A DNA stretch of 64,000 nucleotides. It comes from Heliopora coerulea (Eukaryota > Cnidaria > Anthozoa > Scleralcyonacea > Helioporidae). Shown here one piece after another: positions 12,001 to 26,100 of the stretch. The position numbers and the translations under genes were made by a program. The notes under the pieces are model-generated. The model was not told the DNA's origin, searched no databases, and saw only the letters and a program-made list of their open reading frames with translations. The stretch lies in assembly GCA_030142905.1 (NCBI GenBank), contig JASJOG010000008.1, positions 3,242,501-3,306,500 of the forward strand, written 5' to 3'. Position 1 is the first letter of the stretch; every line of letters starts with the position of its first letter.

Positions 12001-15000
12001 ATTAATATCTCTCATAAAGCTACTTCACACCAGTTAGATATGAGTTTTTTTAGATGTTGGAAGTTGAACTTTAGCAGCATATTTTAGAAAAGATTTTGTT
12101 AAAATTAAATGAAGCCAAGCTTATGGCTGTCAATAATTTTGTTCTGTCTGAGCTTTCGGCGATCAACGACATCATCAGGGACAGGTACAGCGCTTATTGT
12201 GCTGTATACACATGTACAATCAATGGTGGCGACAGGAATTCATTGACCCAGGGGCTAACCTCCCCGACAAGGGGACTAAACCTTAGGTCGACCAAAACAT
12301 CACGTTATTTTCGCAAGAATAATCGCAGCAACTGATAAGAAATAGTTTACTTTTAGATTTGACAAGAAGATAAGAGTCCATTATCTTTCTTGACTAAATC
12401 AATAACAAGTGCTCATAGTTTGTACAATATATAAATTTGTTCATCAGTGAAAATTTCGCAACGGATCGTTAATTTTTCCCCGGCCAGGGGGCAAAAGTTC
12501 CCCGACGGGGGAGGGATTGTGTAGCCCCTCAGCCCCTCTCTGGTACCACCAATGTATACAACGATAGAATGAATGATGAAAGACATATGAATATTAAAAA
12601 GTAAAATATTAGTCAATGAGATTTAAGAAGATTAACATGAGTTTTGTTTCTAGTTTCTAGTTTACCATCCATAAGTAAAAAGATATTTCAATGAAACTGT
12701 ATCAATGTGACACTCCGTATGTATACTGAAAAACTTGTATAACGAATCAGTTGTGGAGTACCATGATGCTACGTGAGTAGAATTTTAAGAAGATTGCCTC
12801 GTCTAAACGGGATTGATAACATAATAAGGAACTGTAAATGCTATGATTTTGTCCGTCGCCTAAAAATTGCTTTCTACCCATTATATGCACTGATCATTGG
12901 GGTTTTTCGCCAAAAGTCACCCTTCATTACATGATGAATTAATCCTGCTCAGATCGGGGATTGGAAAGTGCCCACATTTACTTTTGTCGTAAAGAGCTCG
13001 AAAAAGTCAAAAACTTTGTACATATATCTATAAAATCTCACTAATTTTCCAAAAGCTTATTCCTTTTATTAGAGGAAAAAACTGTTGAGAATGATGAAAA
13101 GAGTTACGGGAGACTTCACAAAACCGCCTATCGCAAATAACTCAATTTTTAGTTTTCATTTTTGTACCAAAGAAATCTCTGCTTAATTGCCGAAAGTTGG
13201 TTTTAAAATAAGATAATCATCCCATAAGATAAAAGAACGATCAGATAAAACATCGACCACATAAAATTTCAGTGTAATTCAAAATTTTTCCATTATGACA
13301 TTATAAATATGTAATTTTTTGTTGCTATCGGAACAAAATCCATTTGCAGCCAAAAGATAAGATATCTATTAGTCAGCGAGGGTTTCGGGAGCATCAGTGT
13401 CAAAGAGTTTTAAACATATTGACTGTGGGCACTTTTTCCTCGCCCGGTTTCAAAAAAACAAAATAAAACGTTGGGTTTGAATTGGGTTAACCCGTTAATA
13501 GTTGAATTCGATTTCTTTTGTTCATTGTTTATTCATTGTTTTCGTTTTGTTCTTTCACTTACTCTTTTGTTCTTGACGTCCTGAATATAGGACACAGACC
13601 CCTAAAAGGGTTAAGATGGACTACGAAAGTTGACAAAACTCTCAATTATAAGCTGAATATATCATGCCGATTCAATGAAATATACTATTCGTCTTACCCT
13701 GAGGATGATTCTGAAATAGAATCTCAATTATCAATCGTCTTGAAAAATTGTCGACTTAAGACTATATCCATTTCCTGACGAATTAAATACGTTTCATCAA
13801 TCTTGCGTAATAACTTGATTCTCATCTGTCCTCTTGTTGGATTTTTTCACTTTTAGATTTAATTCACTAAATGAATTATACCTCTACAGTTGTATGGTTC
13901 CAGTTAGGCAGCCAGAATCTAGTTTGTTCTTGTTTCTCACTTTTACAGCGAAACAAGAACAAAATATAATATCAATAGTTTTTGGCCATGGTACCTTTGG
14001 GTATTTTTTTAAAAGATAAGATCATTCAAATCACTCTTTTACGGCTTCAGAGCAATAATCTAATCAGCAAACAGTCGGATTTTTAAAAAATGTATAAAAA
14101 ATATCGTTATGTCAATAAAAAATTAATTAACGAACAAACGGTATGTTTGGTTTTGATTCACAACCAAAAGTTTTGTATTGAACTGAAGTTATTTCGTTGT
14201 CCCAATTTCTGGAACTATAAAACTTTATATTACCTCATCGGTTGAATTCACAAACCAAGTAAACTGGAGAGTACTTCCATAGATGTTAAACGATGCTGTC
14301 GATGGCATTCCTTCAACCTCAAAGTTGAGCACATCTCCGTCCTCATCCAAGGCATTGAATACCCAAGTAAAGTTCTCTCCAAGTGTAACATTAAGCAAAG
14401 TAATGTTATCTGTAAAATAGGGCACGGTGTTTTCTAGAAGGTAATAAATTCTAGTTAGTATTTAAAGAATCACTTACGACATCACTGGGGTGGCACACAA
14501 AGTGTCAAATCTCAATGATTTCAAATGAATCACTTAATTGCGACGTCGCTGAAACCGCACAAAAATGGTCAAATCTAAATGATCTCGATAGGTTTTCAGT
14601 TTATCCCAGAACAGAATGTTTACCGGACTTACCAAATGTGGAAACATCATTATTAATAGATGTGACTTGCTCAACAGTCGATTGGCCAATAGCGGTGTTC
14701 CCAGTGGCCGCAATATCAAAGAGACAATTTACATCATTTCCACAGACAGATCTTGCCTCTTCTTCCAATGTACTGTTTTCAAATTGCAAGGCTTGGTCCA
14801 AAAAGATTGGGACAAAAGACTCAGGGCATTTAAAGTTTACATCATCAGATACATTAGTATATAGTTTATTTTCACTCTCGACTCTCCCTAATATGAAAAA
14901 AGGAAACAAAAAAATTCCAATAACTATTAAACTAATGCACAAAATAAGTTAATTAAATAAAATTTTTAAAACATCACCGGAGCAAATGAAAATCATAACT

Positions 15001-17077
15001 GTGTGGTGTCTTTAATTATGATAAAAACACGATTACTTTTGTTCTTAAATTTTTTTGGCTTAGAAAAAATCACTTTTCAAACTTGATAGTTCCCTGGGAC
15101 CTTCTTCAGCGCTCTTAGTTAAGGTAGAATTTGTTGGGTTATTTAAACCATCATCAGTTCCCTTCAGAGATCATAACAAAGTAAATGCACACTCGCGATT
15201 CAGTATGTTCATTAACTGAATCTTCGTCCATCGCAGAATGCAATATTTCAAGACAGCTTACAACGCTTCTTTCTAATATCTCAAACATCTGTTGATCTTA
15301 CGTCATGACCAGAGGTGGTGCCAGAGGGGGTAGAGGGGCTACAGCCTCCCTTTCAGGGAACCTTAGCCCCATGTCGGGGAAAATTAACGATTTTTCGGGG
15401 AATTTCACTGATAACACACTGAGGAAAATTACACGTTAAAGTAATTCTTAAGTATGGTTCAAAGGCTGTTCGTATCCCACCTTTGCTAAAGTATATTTAA
15501 TTCTTTCGGATACACATTGTACATCAGGTTGGCATGCACACTCTTTCGGTTCGATTGTTTCTATTGGTCGAGATTTATTTCCTGATTAGCATGTTGACTC
15601 TATAGAAATCTTACTATATCTGTTTAATTTCAAGTCTGTAAGTGTTTCCTTTTTCATTTGCTAAGAAAGCAGTCAACTAGAAGGAAGTCAACGATTTTAA
15701 CTGGGTCAAGAAGCGCTTTTACCACGGCTTTTTGTTTTCACTGGCATTGTGAGAATCATATCCAAAATACCTATCCGTATGTGTGGATTTCCATCGCACT
15801 TTAACGTGTAATTTTCCGCTGTCAAGTTTACAAATACCAGTGTCAAAAAAGGTATAAACTGCATTCCATAAATTGTAAGTGGGGAAAGGCAGAATTTAAA
15901 TGTTAGTGGAATCGATTTATGTCCTGTTGCTTGAAAGAAGACTGAATCTGCAATAAAAGACAGAGAAGAAAGTACAGGTCACGATGTAAGATCAACCGAT
16001 GTTAAGATATTTGAAAGAGGTGCCGTAAGCTGTCAAAAAATGACGTTTCTTGAAGAGTTGCATTCTACGACAAACAAAGATTCAGTTAATGAACACAATG
16101 AATTACCGCGCGTATATTACCTTTGTTACGATAACTGGAGACACGTGATGATAATTTAAATAACACATCAAACTTTGCCCGTACTTAGAACTCTGAAGAA
16201 GATTAAAATTTCTGAAGTTTATTTAGTTATCAACGATTCGGTACATGGTTCCTTTGTCCAGACTGAAACAAGACATGATAAAGGGACTATGTGCTGATAC
16301 GTTGATGACTGGAAATAAAGTTTAGTAAGGGTTAATCAATGGTCACAAGTGTGGTAAAGGGTTTAATCTCACGAGTGAAGCTCAACGGCCAGGAGGAGCC
16401 GTAGGCCCCGAATGGCTGTTCTAACTTTACAAGTGAAGACTGATTAACCACCTGGCAAGAGTGCAGTTTAGCCAACGCACCTGGATGCTGGCAAGTATAT
16501 ATTGCTGACTCAATAGTCGAGAAAAGTGAGATTTGGAGGGAAAATTTTAAGAGACACAACCTAAGGAAAAATGGGTTTATTAAAAATTTTATGTTTGCAT
16601 GTCTTTAGTTAGGGTTAGAGTTGGGATTAGGGTTAGGATTAGGGTTAGTATTAGCTGTAGAATTAGTGTTGTTATTAAGTTTCTCTATTTTTTGTGAGTA
16701 GAATGACATCTTCAAAGACTAAGGCCATTTCAAGTTCGAATGTGGTCAATACTGCATTTTAATTTCCCATGGACAGTTCATATTTGTTGTTGAGCCGAAT
16801 GCAAAGGTCAGCGGCCGGATGCGTCCGCTAAACTACACTTGTACCAACCACCTTATGTCATGACTAACCCACCATGGACTCGTTCTTTTTTTCCATTTTG
16901 AGGTCGAAGAGACGTTGGTCGTTAACACACTGCTCGCCTGTATTTAATGAGTGGAATTAAAGATCTAACGCGTCTGTTGAATTAATGAATTGCGGGTATT
17001 TCAATTTTTATGATTACATATAATGCTATTATATTCAAGATGGAGTTGCTACATAATCATTTATATGTATTCAATTC

Positions 17078-17120
<43 letters not shown>

Positions 17121-20100
17121 AACGTTTTGGCTTACGAAATACAAAGAGGGCTCAATATTGCACTGATAGAGCAAATAGAATTATATCGCTTACCTCAAAA
17201 AGTCACTGTAGTGACTTTTTGAGGTAAGCGATATAATTGTATATATATATAAATTGTATATGTAAAAATCATATACCAACTCCGTCTTGAATATAATAGC
17301 ATATATATATACATACATATATATAATAACAAAAGATGAAATGAGATTTTGGGTGGTAAAGTTGCCAAACTCACAAGCTTCCCCAAAGTCATAGTGGATC
17401 TGCGAATCTGAAAGATTGGCGGGTAAGATTGTCCCATTTGGTAGGATGAAGTCGTCATCCAAATTATCATTCCAATATCCAGACAATCCTCTGGAGAAAT
17501 TTTTGTAGTCATCCGTGATTGCTGTTATGACAGTAAGAAAAGTCCCATTTGCTGCTTCTGTTATTCGAACACCGTTTCCCAGTGGAGTACTAATACGGAG
17601 GGTTTTAGCATCCACGTTTGCTAGTGTGATACCACCACTGAAAGTTGTCCTATTTGATGTTGTTCGGTTGAACTCTTCTCCATTCACTAATATGAGAAGT
17701 CCACCTGAAAACACAAAAATTGATTTAATGTATTCATACAATCATTCAATAAATTGAAATTTATAGTCGATTCCAAGCCAGTATTCGCAGTCTTAATGTG
17801 TAAGATGATCTGACAATGGGTTAATTCATACTAGAGATGGATAATCCGTCCAGACGAATCATCCCTCTTGTAGCTAATGTTTTTGGTATAAATACAGCAC
17901 GAACTATCCAACATAATGGTTGCTCGTCTCATAGTAAGATTTACGCAATGAGACGTTGATTTTTTTGTACACCGTTTGCTCTATACCAGAAAATTTACTA
18001 TCAACTCGAAAGTACATTCATTTTCTTGAGTCAACGCTCATTTACTCTTTTTTCATCTTGACTTAAAATTTTTGCTTATAAAGTAGCATATATTGAGCAC
18101 ATACCCTACCACATTCATGAAAGGGTGTTTTACAGCGCCAACAGATGACAATTACTTTAGCATTGTTCAGGAGAACAAAATTTCAATTGCACGAGACATT
18201 AATTTGTCTTACTGTTTGTAGGACTGATTTAAGATTATATGAAATCTTAACATGTATATTTCACACTTTTAATATATTTTCAGTTCATAGTACTTTGCTG
18301 ACACGCGTCAACTTTCACAAACATCTTTTTCCTAAGACGCGAAAGTTGACCTGTGTTATCAAGGTCCCGAGAATTGAGAATTTGTTATAACTGCTTGGTT
18401 TGAAATGCAAAATAATGTTAAGATTCCATACAACCTTAAAGTAATCTTGCAACAGACTGGACCCAGGTCTCGCACAATTGAAATTTTATCGTCCCTGATG
18501 CATGAGAGAATGATTTTAACGATACAGCAAAAGATATATTTTAGTATTAAAGTTCGTCTACTTCCTGTATTTATACAAATAGACGAACTATCTGTTTATG
18601 CCATCTATCTGCTTAGTTCTTCGGTCAAGGAGAACTAATTTGATATTGCATGCTTGAATTGATAGTCATTTTATTTGCAGCTCGTATTTATGTACGAAGT
18701 GATTATCAGACAAATCAAAAATGCTTGTCCAAGTTCATTCAGACTAATTATCCCCCTCTAAGGACGGCATATCAAACGGATTCAGTGTAAGCCTACTTCA
18801 AGACATGATCGTTATGGTCATATTCTTGTGTGGACAGAAGATGGTTTGCCCTTCCGACACAGTTCTATCATCAAACTGCACGCATGAGCCGTCAGAGCAA
18901 TCTAACTCATGGGTCAACACAAACTTAATTGCGACAATGTCGAGTCAACGACGATTAGGCACAATATAATAATAGAGAGTTTACGCAACCACGATGGCAA
19001 ACGTCAAAGACGACGAATCCTTTCAAAAGAATTTTTCTTTCGGGGCAAAGAGAATGCATAATTTTTTGTCCCAAGAGTATTCTGAACGTTGTCCTTGTTA
19101 TAAACACGACGTATGTGAGAACATTTCTCCGTCTTCTTGACAACGTCACCATTTAAGACGTGCAAAATGGTTCGATAGTTTTCATCGAAATTCGTTGAAT
19201 TACAAATTGGAAATAATTCAAAACGTTTAGAGGGAGGAAAAACGCACATGTAGAGTTGAAGATAATAATTTATGTATTAGGACAGATAATTGTGTTAGTA
19301 ATTTGTATCTCTTGTAATTTTATAGTAATTTATAGATTAGGTAGATAACGACCACATGAGAAACAGTTACCTAGGAGTGCTGATGGGTTACCGTCGTAAA
19401 ATATTTCAAATGATAATAATAATAATGATAGTAACAAAACGTCAATATTGTGTGATTTCCTTTCAAATTTTAAACTTTAGTTAGTTCGGTCATTACTGTC
19501 GTCGTTGCAGCTTGCGTGAACTCTGTAATATGTATTAGAAGTTTGGTTAAAACAGGTCGTTATTCTTATTATCAATGCTGCTTACCACTACTTCTTAGAT
19601 TTACTTGGACAGTCTCTGACGTGCCCTCTTTCAAGACAACTCCAGTAAAAGCAGTTGCATTAGAATCGCCGACCTTCGTCGTCCGAATTTGAACTGTGAA
19701 TGAACTATTGGCTACGTTTGGTATGCTGCCTTGAAAGTACGTGTACCACCCACAGCCGTTGAAAGTGTAGTTTTTTCCATCCAGAGTTTGAAAATGTGGA
19801 TCACCAAAACCCCATCCTGTACAAAAATTAAAACCATTTCAATTTCATTCATACATCGTTCAGTTAACAGTTAAATCTTGATTTGTTAAAAAATGTGATC
19901 ATGAGGGGGAAAGCTAATACAGGAATGAGGGGGAAAGCTAAATTTGCAACTGGGTTTTAACTTTAAATTCGAGAAATTGGATGTGAAGCTTTCTATCGTA
20001 GAAGACAATCCAAAATAGATATCTATTTCAATTGACGAATCTTAGTAGAATCGTAATTGAATTTTGTGCAGTCGTTTTGTTCGCTCTTTGTTATCATTAA

Positions 20101-23100
20101 TCGTGAAAAATTGTTTCTTGTTGCATTTTATCATCCAACTATAACAGTTCTTTGAATTGAAATTGTTAATTTGAGTTATGCTTTTCTACTAGAAGAAAAC
20201 TTCATGATCATCCTGTGCTGAGAAAATTGATTAAATGTCAATAAACCATATAAAAATAAAATAAACTCTCTAGTTGAGAAACTAATGAAGTTGAAAACAG
20301 AATTTTACAACGTTTTGAGCAAAATCCTTCCCCTGTTTACTTTCTTTTCTTTAAACTCATCCTTTTAATCCCTGATCAGGAGTTTCCTTTCGAAAAGTTA
20401 AGATTTTGTTGCTTCAGTTTTGGCAGTTTCTGAGACAACTGGCTTTTTAGGCATCGTCTACCACTAACCACTCAGCATTTCTTCTTTTATAATCTTCTCA
20501 TAAATAACCAGCTTGATGCCCACCATACATTACTTTGAGCACCAACGAATCGACTGGAAATCTCCAAATCTACAAACATCTCCAAGCCTCAAAAAGCTGC
20601 AATGAACCCTGTAACCCAATATGTTTTAAAATCCCGGACACCACCTCTACTAAATTCCAACGTAAGGTAAAAGAAAGGTTCCATTTTCAGATACTTAAAC
20701 CAGAACTCAAAAAAGCAAACAGATCATGTAATCTTAATTTCAACATTTTAACCGCAATCTAGCTTAACATAAAAGGTAGATTATATAAATTGTCGCAAGA
20801 GTCTGTGAGGTTTCATTTGTATTAAATAATTTCATGATTATGTCAACTCTCACGCAATACAAACAACTCTTACTTACAACTGGCGCAATGAACGTTGTCG
20901 TTGTTACGAAAACTGTCTTTGTAGATTGCATGACTGAGTCGAAATTTTCCAGAATATTCTGGTATTCAGATATAATGAACATTCTAGAACACTGCTGTGC
21001 GGTCAGGCCTATTTTAAGAGTTTGCTGTAATCTTTGTTTAAATAGCATAGTCATGCAATGTCTCCTAAAATAGTAACTTATGGAAGGTTCTAGAGGGTTG
21101 TAAAATTAGTATAAATAGCAGAGCGCTATTCACGGAAGAGCTGTTGTTGCTGTTGAAGTCTGAGGGTAATACAGTGATAATGAGAGGATTGAACCAGATT
21201 GTTATTATTACCGCCAGTCTTGCGTTCAGTCTCTTATCAAGCCTGCTCTACGACAATACTCGCAACAGTCGTTAGCAGCGGGTAAATCCATAAAAAAATT
21301 TTACCCTTTCTTTATTTTTGCCTGTCTTTTATCCACACCCCAATCAAGATTCACATCACCTTGAGAAAAGGGTCTATCTTTATAGTTTGTTTGAGTTCTA
21401 AATGCAGAACAATTGGTCATCTAGTTTCCAGTATGACAGGTATTATTAAAAATTACCACCTTCACGAATCGTTGGAATGAGTCGCTAACTTCTTTGATAA
21501 AAGCTCAATTTTTTCAACCATTCTAGAGTTATTCCATTCTTCATAAAAATATCAAAATATATAAAGGTTAACATACCCCATCTAAGTCGAAACCATCCTC
21601 TGGATCGACAAATTCTACGTCGGGCGAAATAAAAAAGACAAAAATTGCTTTTGACGCAGCAGTTTTCGAGTGCTTGCTTTTCTACTTCGTGCTCTTGAGG
21701 ATAAAAATTCGGATGATATCTCAGAGCACTGCCAGCTGTAGCTCCAATTCGCCTAATGAGACCTCCTCTCAACCGATAGCAACACCTTGAAGCTGTTGTG
21801 TCCCACCAAGGAAAAGGGAAAGCGGTGATAAAACATATATGCACATGAGGATCTGTACCGACATATTCCAAAATGAAACGGTCGTCAAACCACAGTGCAA
21901 GGATTAAGCTTGGTGGACATGGCCTCACGCACCTCGGTCTTGGCAAAAATAAATCATTGAGGTACCAGTTGATACACTCTGCAATCGGATTTGGTCCAGA
22001 GTCTTCTTTTGATAGCTTAATACCAAATTTTCCATGTTCGTCCAAGTTTCCTCGTTCGTCATCAATCTCTTCGATCAAAACATTGCCTGAACTAAAAATG
22101 TTATGAAAAGAGCTTAAATTGTGGATTCTAATTTTGCAAGATATGCTTACAAAAATTGGTGGATTTGAAGATTTTTTAATTTCATTTTACCAAAATAACC
22201 CCTACATATTTCTCTAAATAACTCCTACATCACTGTTTGCTGCGTAGCATCAAACCGTGATGTAAATCAGAAGCGAATACAAGGAAAAAATTTTTTGAGG
22301 AAAAATTTAGACGTTGTTGCTGTGAAGCAGCAAACAGTGACTTGGTGTTCGGCAAATTCACTAGGACCACAGGTCAGAAAATTTGATTTTTTTTGAAAAA
22401 CTTGCGTTTTGGATTTTCTTTATCAGTCTTGCTATCCGGAACACTGAAACTAAGGCAAGTTCAACAATTACCCCTAGTTTTAATTAATTATTTTCTTTAA
22501 CTTCTTAACTCCTTCCGACTTTTATTATTAGATAAGACTTCTATTATCTTACGTTGGTTAACGCCAGACTATTTTACTCGCCGAAGGGGAAGCTGCACTG
22601 AGAAAGAATCACGGGCTCCTTTGTTTGGGTTTCTTGAGAAGTTTCAATCTTTCGCCGTTTTTACCTATTTCTTATGAGAATTTTCCTTCGAAAGACGTTT
22701 TTTAGAATTAGAATAAATTTGCTTGAGAAAAGCGCTTTTTGAGTGTGTTTAATGTTTTGGTGAGTTGCTAAAAATAGACAGTGACTTGAAGTAATGTTAG
22801 TCTTTTTTCGTTGTTTTACTAACTCATTATGGCCTTACCGGTCGCATCTCCTCGATACAATTGTCGCATACGATTGTTCAAGCATGCGTGTGCAGTTTCA
22901 GTTCCCTATTTGCGGGACCACCAAGAGCCAAGACGCGCCCAGGGGATGGTAGAGTCTCAAGGAGCCTGAATTTTTTTGATGTCAGGGACGGTGGGGATTT
23001 GGAACAAATTTTTGCATGCATTCATATAGTATAAATGGTATTTATTGAATGCCCTAAATTATATCTCTAAATTATGTCTCTAAATTATATTGAATATCTC

Positions 23101-26100
23101 TAAAATTAATTTATCCTGTATCATTTAAGAAAATTAGGAGATTAACGTTCTTCGACCGGCAGCGACCACCTTGCGTGACGCTAGTCCCTGGAGAGTTGCC
23201 CCGGCTACTGACTGCTCTCGGTGCTCTTGCATATTCGCTCAGGAATGTTGCATTACCTCATGAAGGCTTTAGCGGCTGGATAGTGTATATCAGGACAAAT
23301 TATCGTATGTGACAATTTCACAGTGTTGATCAGCCTGAGAAGATAAACCCTTAAAGAACTGAGTACAAAGCTAAGTAAAAATAACTTTACGTCGTAAAAG
23401 GAATTTGGGAAAAAATTCTTTCATTCAGAAGCCCGTACGTGACATCATTAAATTAATTTTTTGTTAGGCGTTTTTGTGGGTTAAAGTTTTGTATTTTATA
23501 CTTTATAATGCTTCTTGTCCGTTCATTCATGTAGTGTAAATCACATGAACCCTGCAGCTCGCTTTATCCTGTCATCATATATTTGAAGTACTTTGACTCA
23601 GATTGAATTTTCACCACGTTTTTTGCATCTCTTCAATAAGATTTGTCGATAACGAAGTTGAAATCTTGAGTGGAAGACTAACAAAAGCGTATGAGACAGG
23701 GTGAGAGGACAAATGCCTCCCACCCTCATAAAAAAATCAGACGAAAATATGGAAGCTTGGGAAAAATTCAGTCACATGTTTTTACAACTTACTAGAAAAT
23801 TATGATAATTGTGTATAAAAATATGGGATAGATTTTTGTTCGCCTCTCCAACAGTTTTCAGGCCTTTGCCCCGATGGAGACTAAGGACTCAGATACACGA
23901 CATAACACTACACGTTGTATGGCATGAAATGCTGACTGGTACACACGAGGATCTAGATCTAGAACATTTAAAGCAGAGGTAGTACCAGAGGGGCAGAGGG
24001 GGCTACAACCTCCCTGTGGGGGAACCTTAGCTTCCCTGTCAGGAAAAAATTAACAATTCGTCGGGGAATTTTCACCTATGATAACCCATTTATATTTTGT
24101 AAAAACTATTAGCACTTGTTTGTGATTTAGCCAAGCAAGATAATAGACTTTTCTCTTCACGCCAAACCTAAAAATAAACTGTTTGTAGTCAGTCGTTGCG
24201 ATTATTCTTGCGAAAAATAACGTAATGTTGTGACCTTCAAATAAAGATATTATAAATGAGAGGTGGTCCCGGTCCCTCTGGTTTAGCCTCCCTGTCGGGG
24301 ACGTTAGCCCCTGTGTCCGGGAATGCCTGGCTCCACCACTGATTTAAAGATTTCTAAACATGAGGGGGAAAACCTAGTAGACCTATTGGTTTCTGACAGC
24401 TTAATCCTAAATGTATTCTGATATTTTTTTTATGCTCTCTCCAATTATAAACCTAATCAGCCTCGCACCTCTATTGACCGTCACTTTCGCGTAATAAGTC
24501 AATTCTAACTTATCAATATAGCGATCTTTAGATATTTACTTGTCTAGCTCTCCTTATTTACATGCAAAGCACCTTTAAACTGACTGATACATGTAAAATA
24601 AAGCAAATTTATAATTAAACCAAAATGAAATCATGTAATGACGGCAGTTTAACATAATCGGCGAAACAATATTTTAGCACTTTCGCGGCGGGAGCTCCCC
24701 TCTAAAAAGTAAAATCGTCTGGCTTCAGTCAGAGTAAAATAATAGAAGTGTTATCCGGCCTGGAAATAATTAAGTTATAATAAATACCTTACTTTTGAAA
24801 ATTGGAATATTGCTTATTTTCTTCATATTCGCCATTTGTTCGAGGTGCATTCCATCCAACCACTGGTGCAATATCATTCACGAAATTTCCGTAATCTTTT
24901 CTAATATGTAACAAATATATCAAGCGTTAGAAACACTTCATTGAATGGAAATATGTCAGGTTAAAGATTAGTTTGCTAACAAGATGATGACAGTAAGTTA
25001 TTAGTGATTAATCCAGATTTCGAAAGAGTCAGTAAAACGGTAGCTAGCCAAGTATTCCATATACTGCTCTTTTGGATATATTCAGGAAAGGGTTGCTTAC
25101 AAACAAAAAGAGAACGGAGGAACGGGTTGAGAGACACAAACAAAAACTGGTTAAGAAAGAGTAAGTTTGAACTTTATTTTCTGTTCTTTAAAAATTCATT
25201 AAAACAGGTTAAAAGTAAAACTGGGCCGTAGCGAAGGGGAAGAGCTGAAGGGCCGATCAAACCAATTTCACGAGATTGGGTTTTTCTCTCGGTGCCTAAG
25301 TAAAATAGTTTTTGGTTTTCCTGGAGTGCTTATAGCCTCTTTCAGGCCCTTTAATGCCCTTTAGGTACAATGTCAAGTGGACTACCTATAGAAATTTTGT
25401 GTAGCTAAGGCTCTGTTAAAACGAAACAAATTAACATTCCTTAGTATATTGGAAGATTACAATCTCAGTAAAAGTCAAAAAATATATCAAACGTTTCGAA
25501 TACGCTAGTCATGGACTGGGTATGAAAGGCTGTGTCCGATATGCATGGTATCCATAAATATCCAGGTAGTCCCCTATGGGAATATTCCCCTATTTAAATT
25601 AGGACGGTTTTTTTTGTGTGTGTGTAAACAAGAACCTCGACAATTAAGCGTTCGAGAGAACTTCATCTTCATTTGTAAAGAGTTTTCTACAAGAAAATAT
25701 GTGTTGGGTTTCGTTTCAGGTAATGGCCCGGTTCTGAATCGTGTGCGTAGGGTTTGTTTACTCCGGTGTGCGTGCTTCGGAAGTTTTCCTGGCGCTTCTT
25801 CTGATGTATTTAGCATCACATGAGCACTTTCCTTCGTGGACAACATTCAGGTGAAGTGACTGATATTTTCGTCTTTGTTGCTAAACAGACTTTAAATTTT
25901 CCTGGGGTGCCATAGAATGGAGGAGATATAATTGTTCTTCTTGAACTTATATTCAATTTAGTGATAAATTTCTAGCTGTGTTTCCCGCTCTTAGTACAAT
26001 GCGATACTTGAATATAAATCTTTCTACGTTCCTCAAACATATAATTAGGTATTAGTTTGTCATTGTCATCAGAAAATTTGTTCCGGAACCTACGTATAGG

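Noticed and set aside
12140..12180. Hammerhead-like CTGATGA ... GAAA on minus
   Set aside because: The sequence between the two core words does not pair into stem II.
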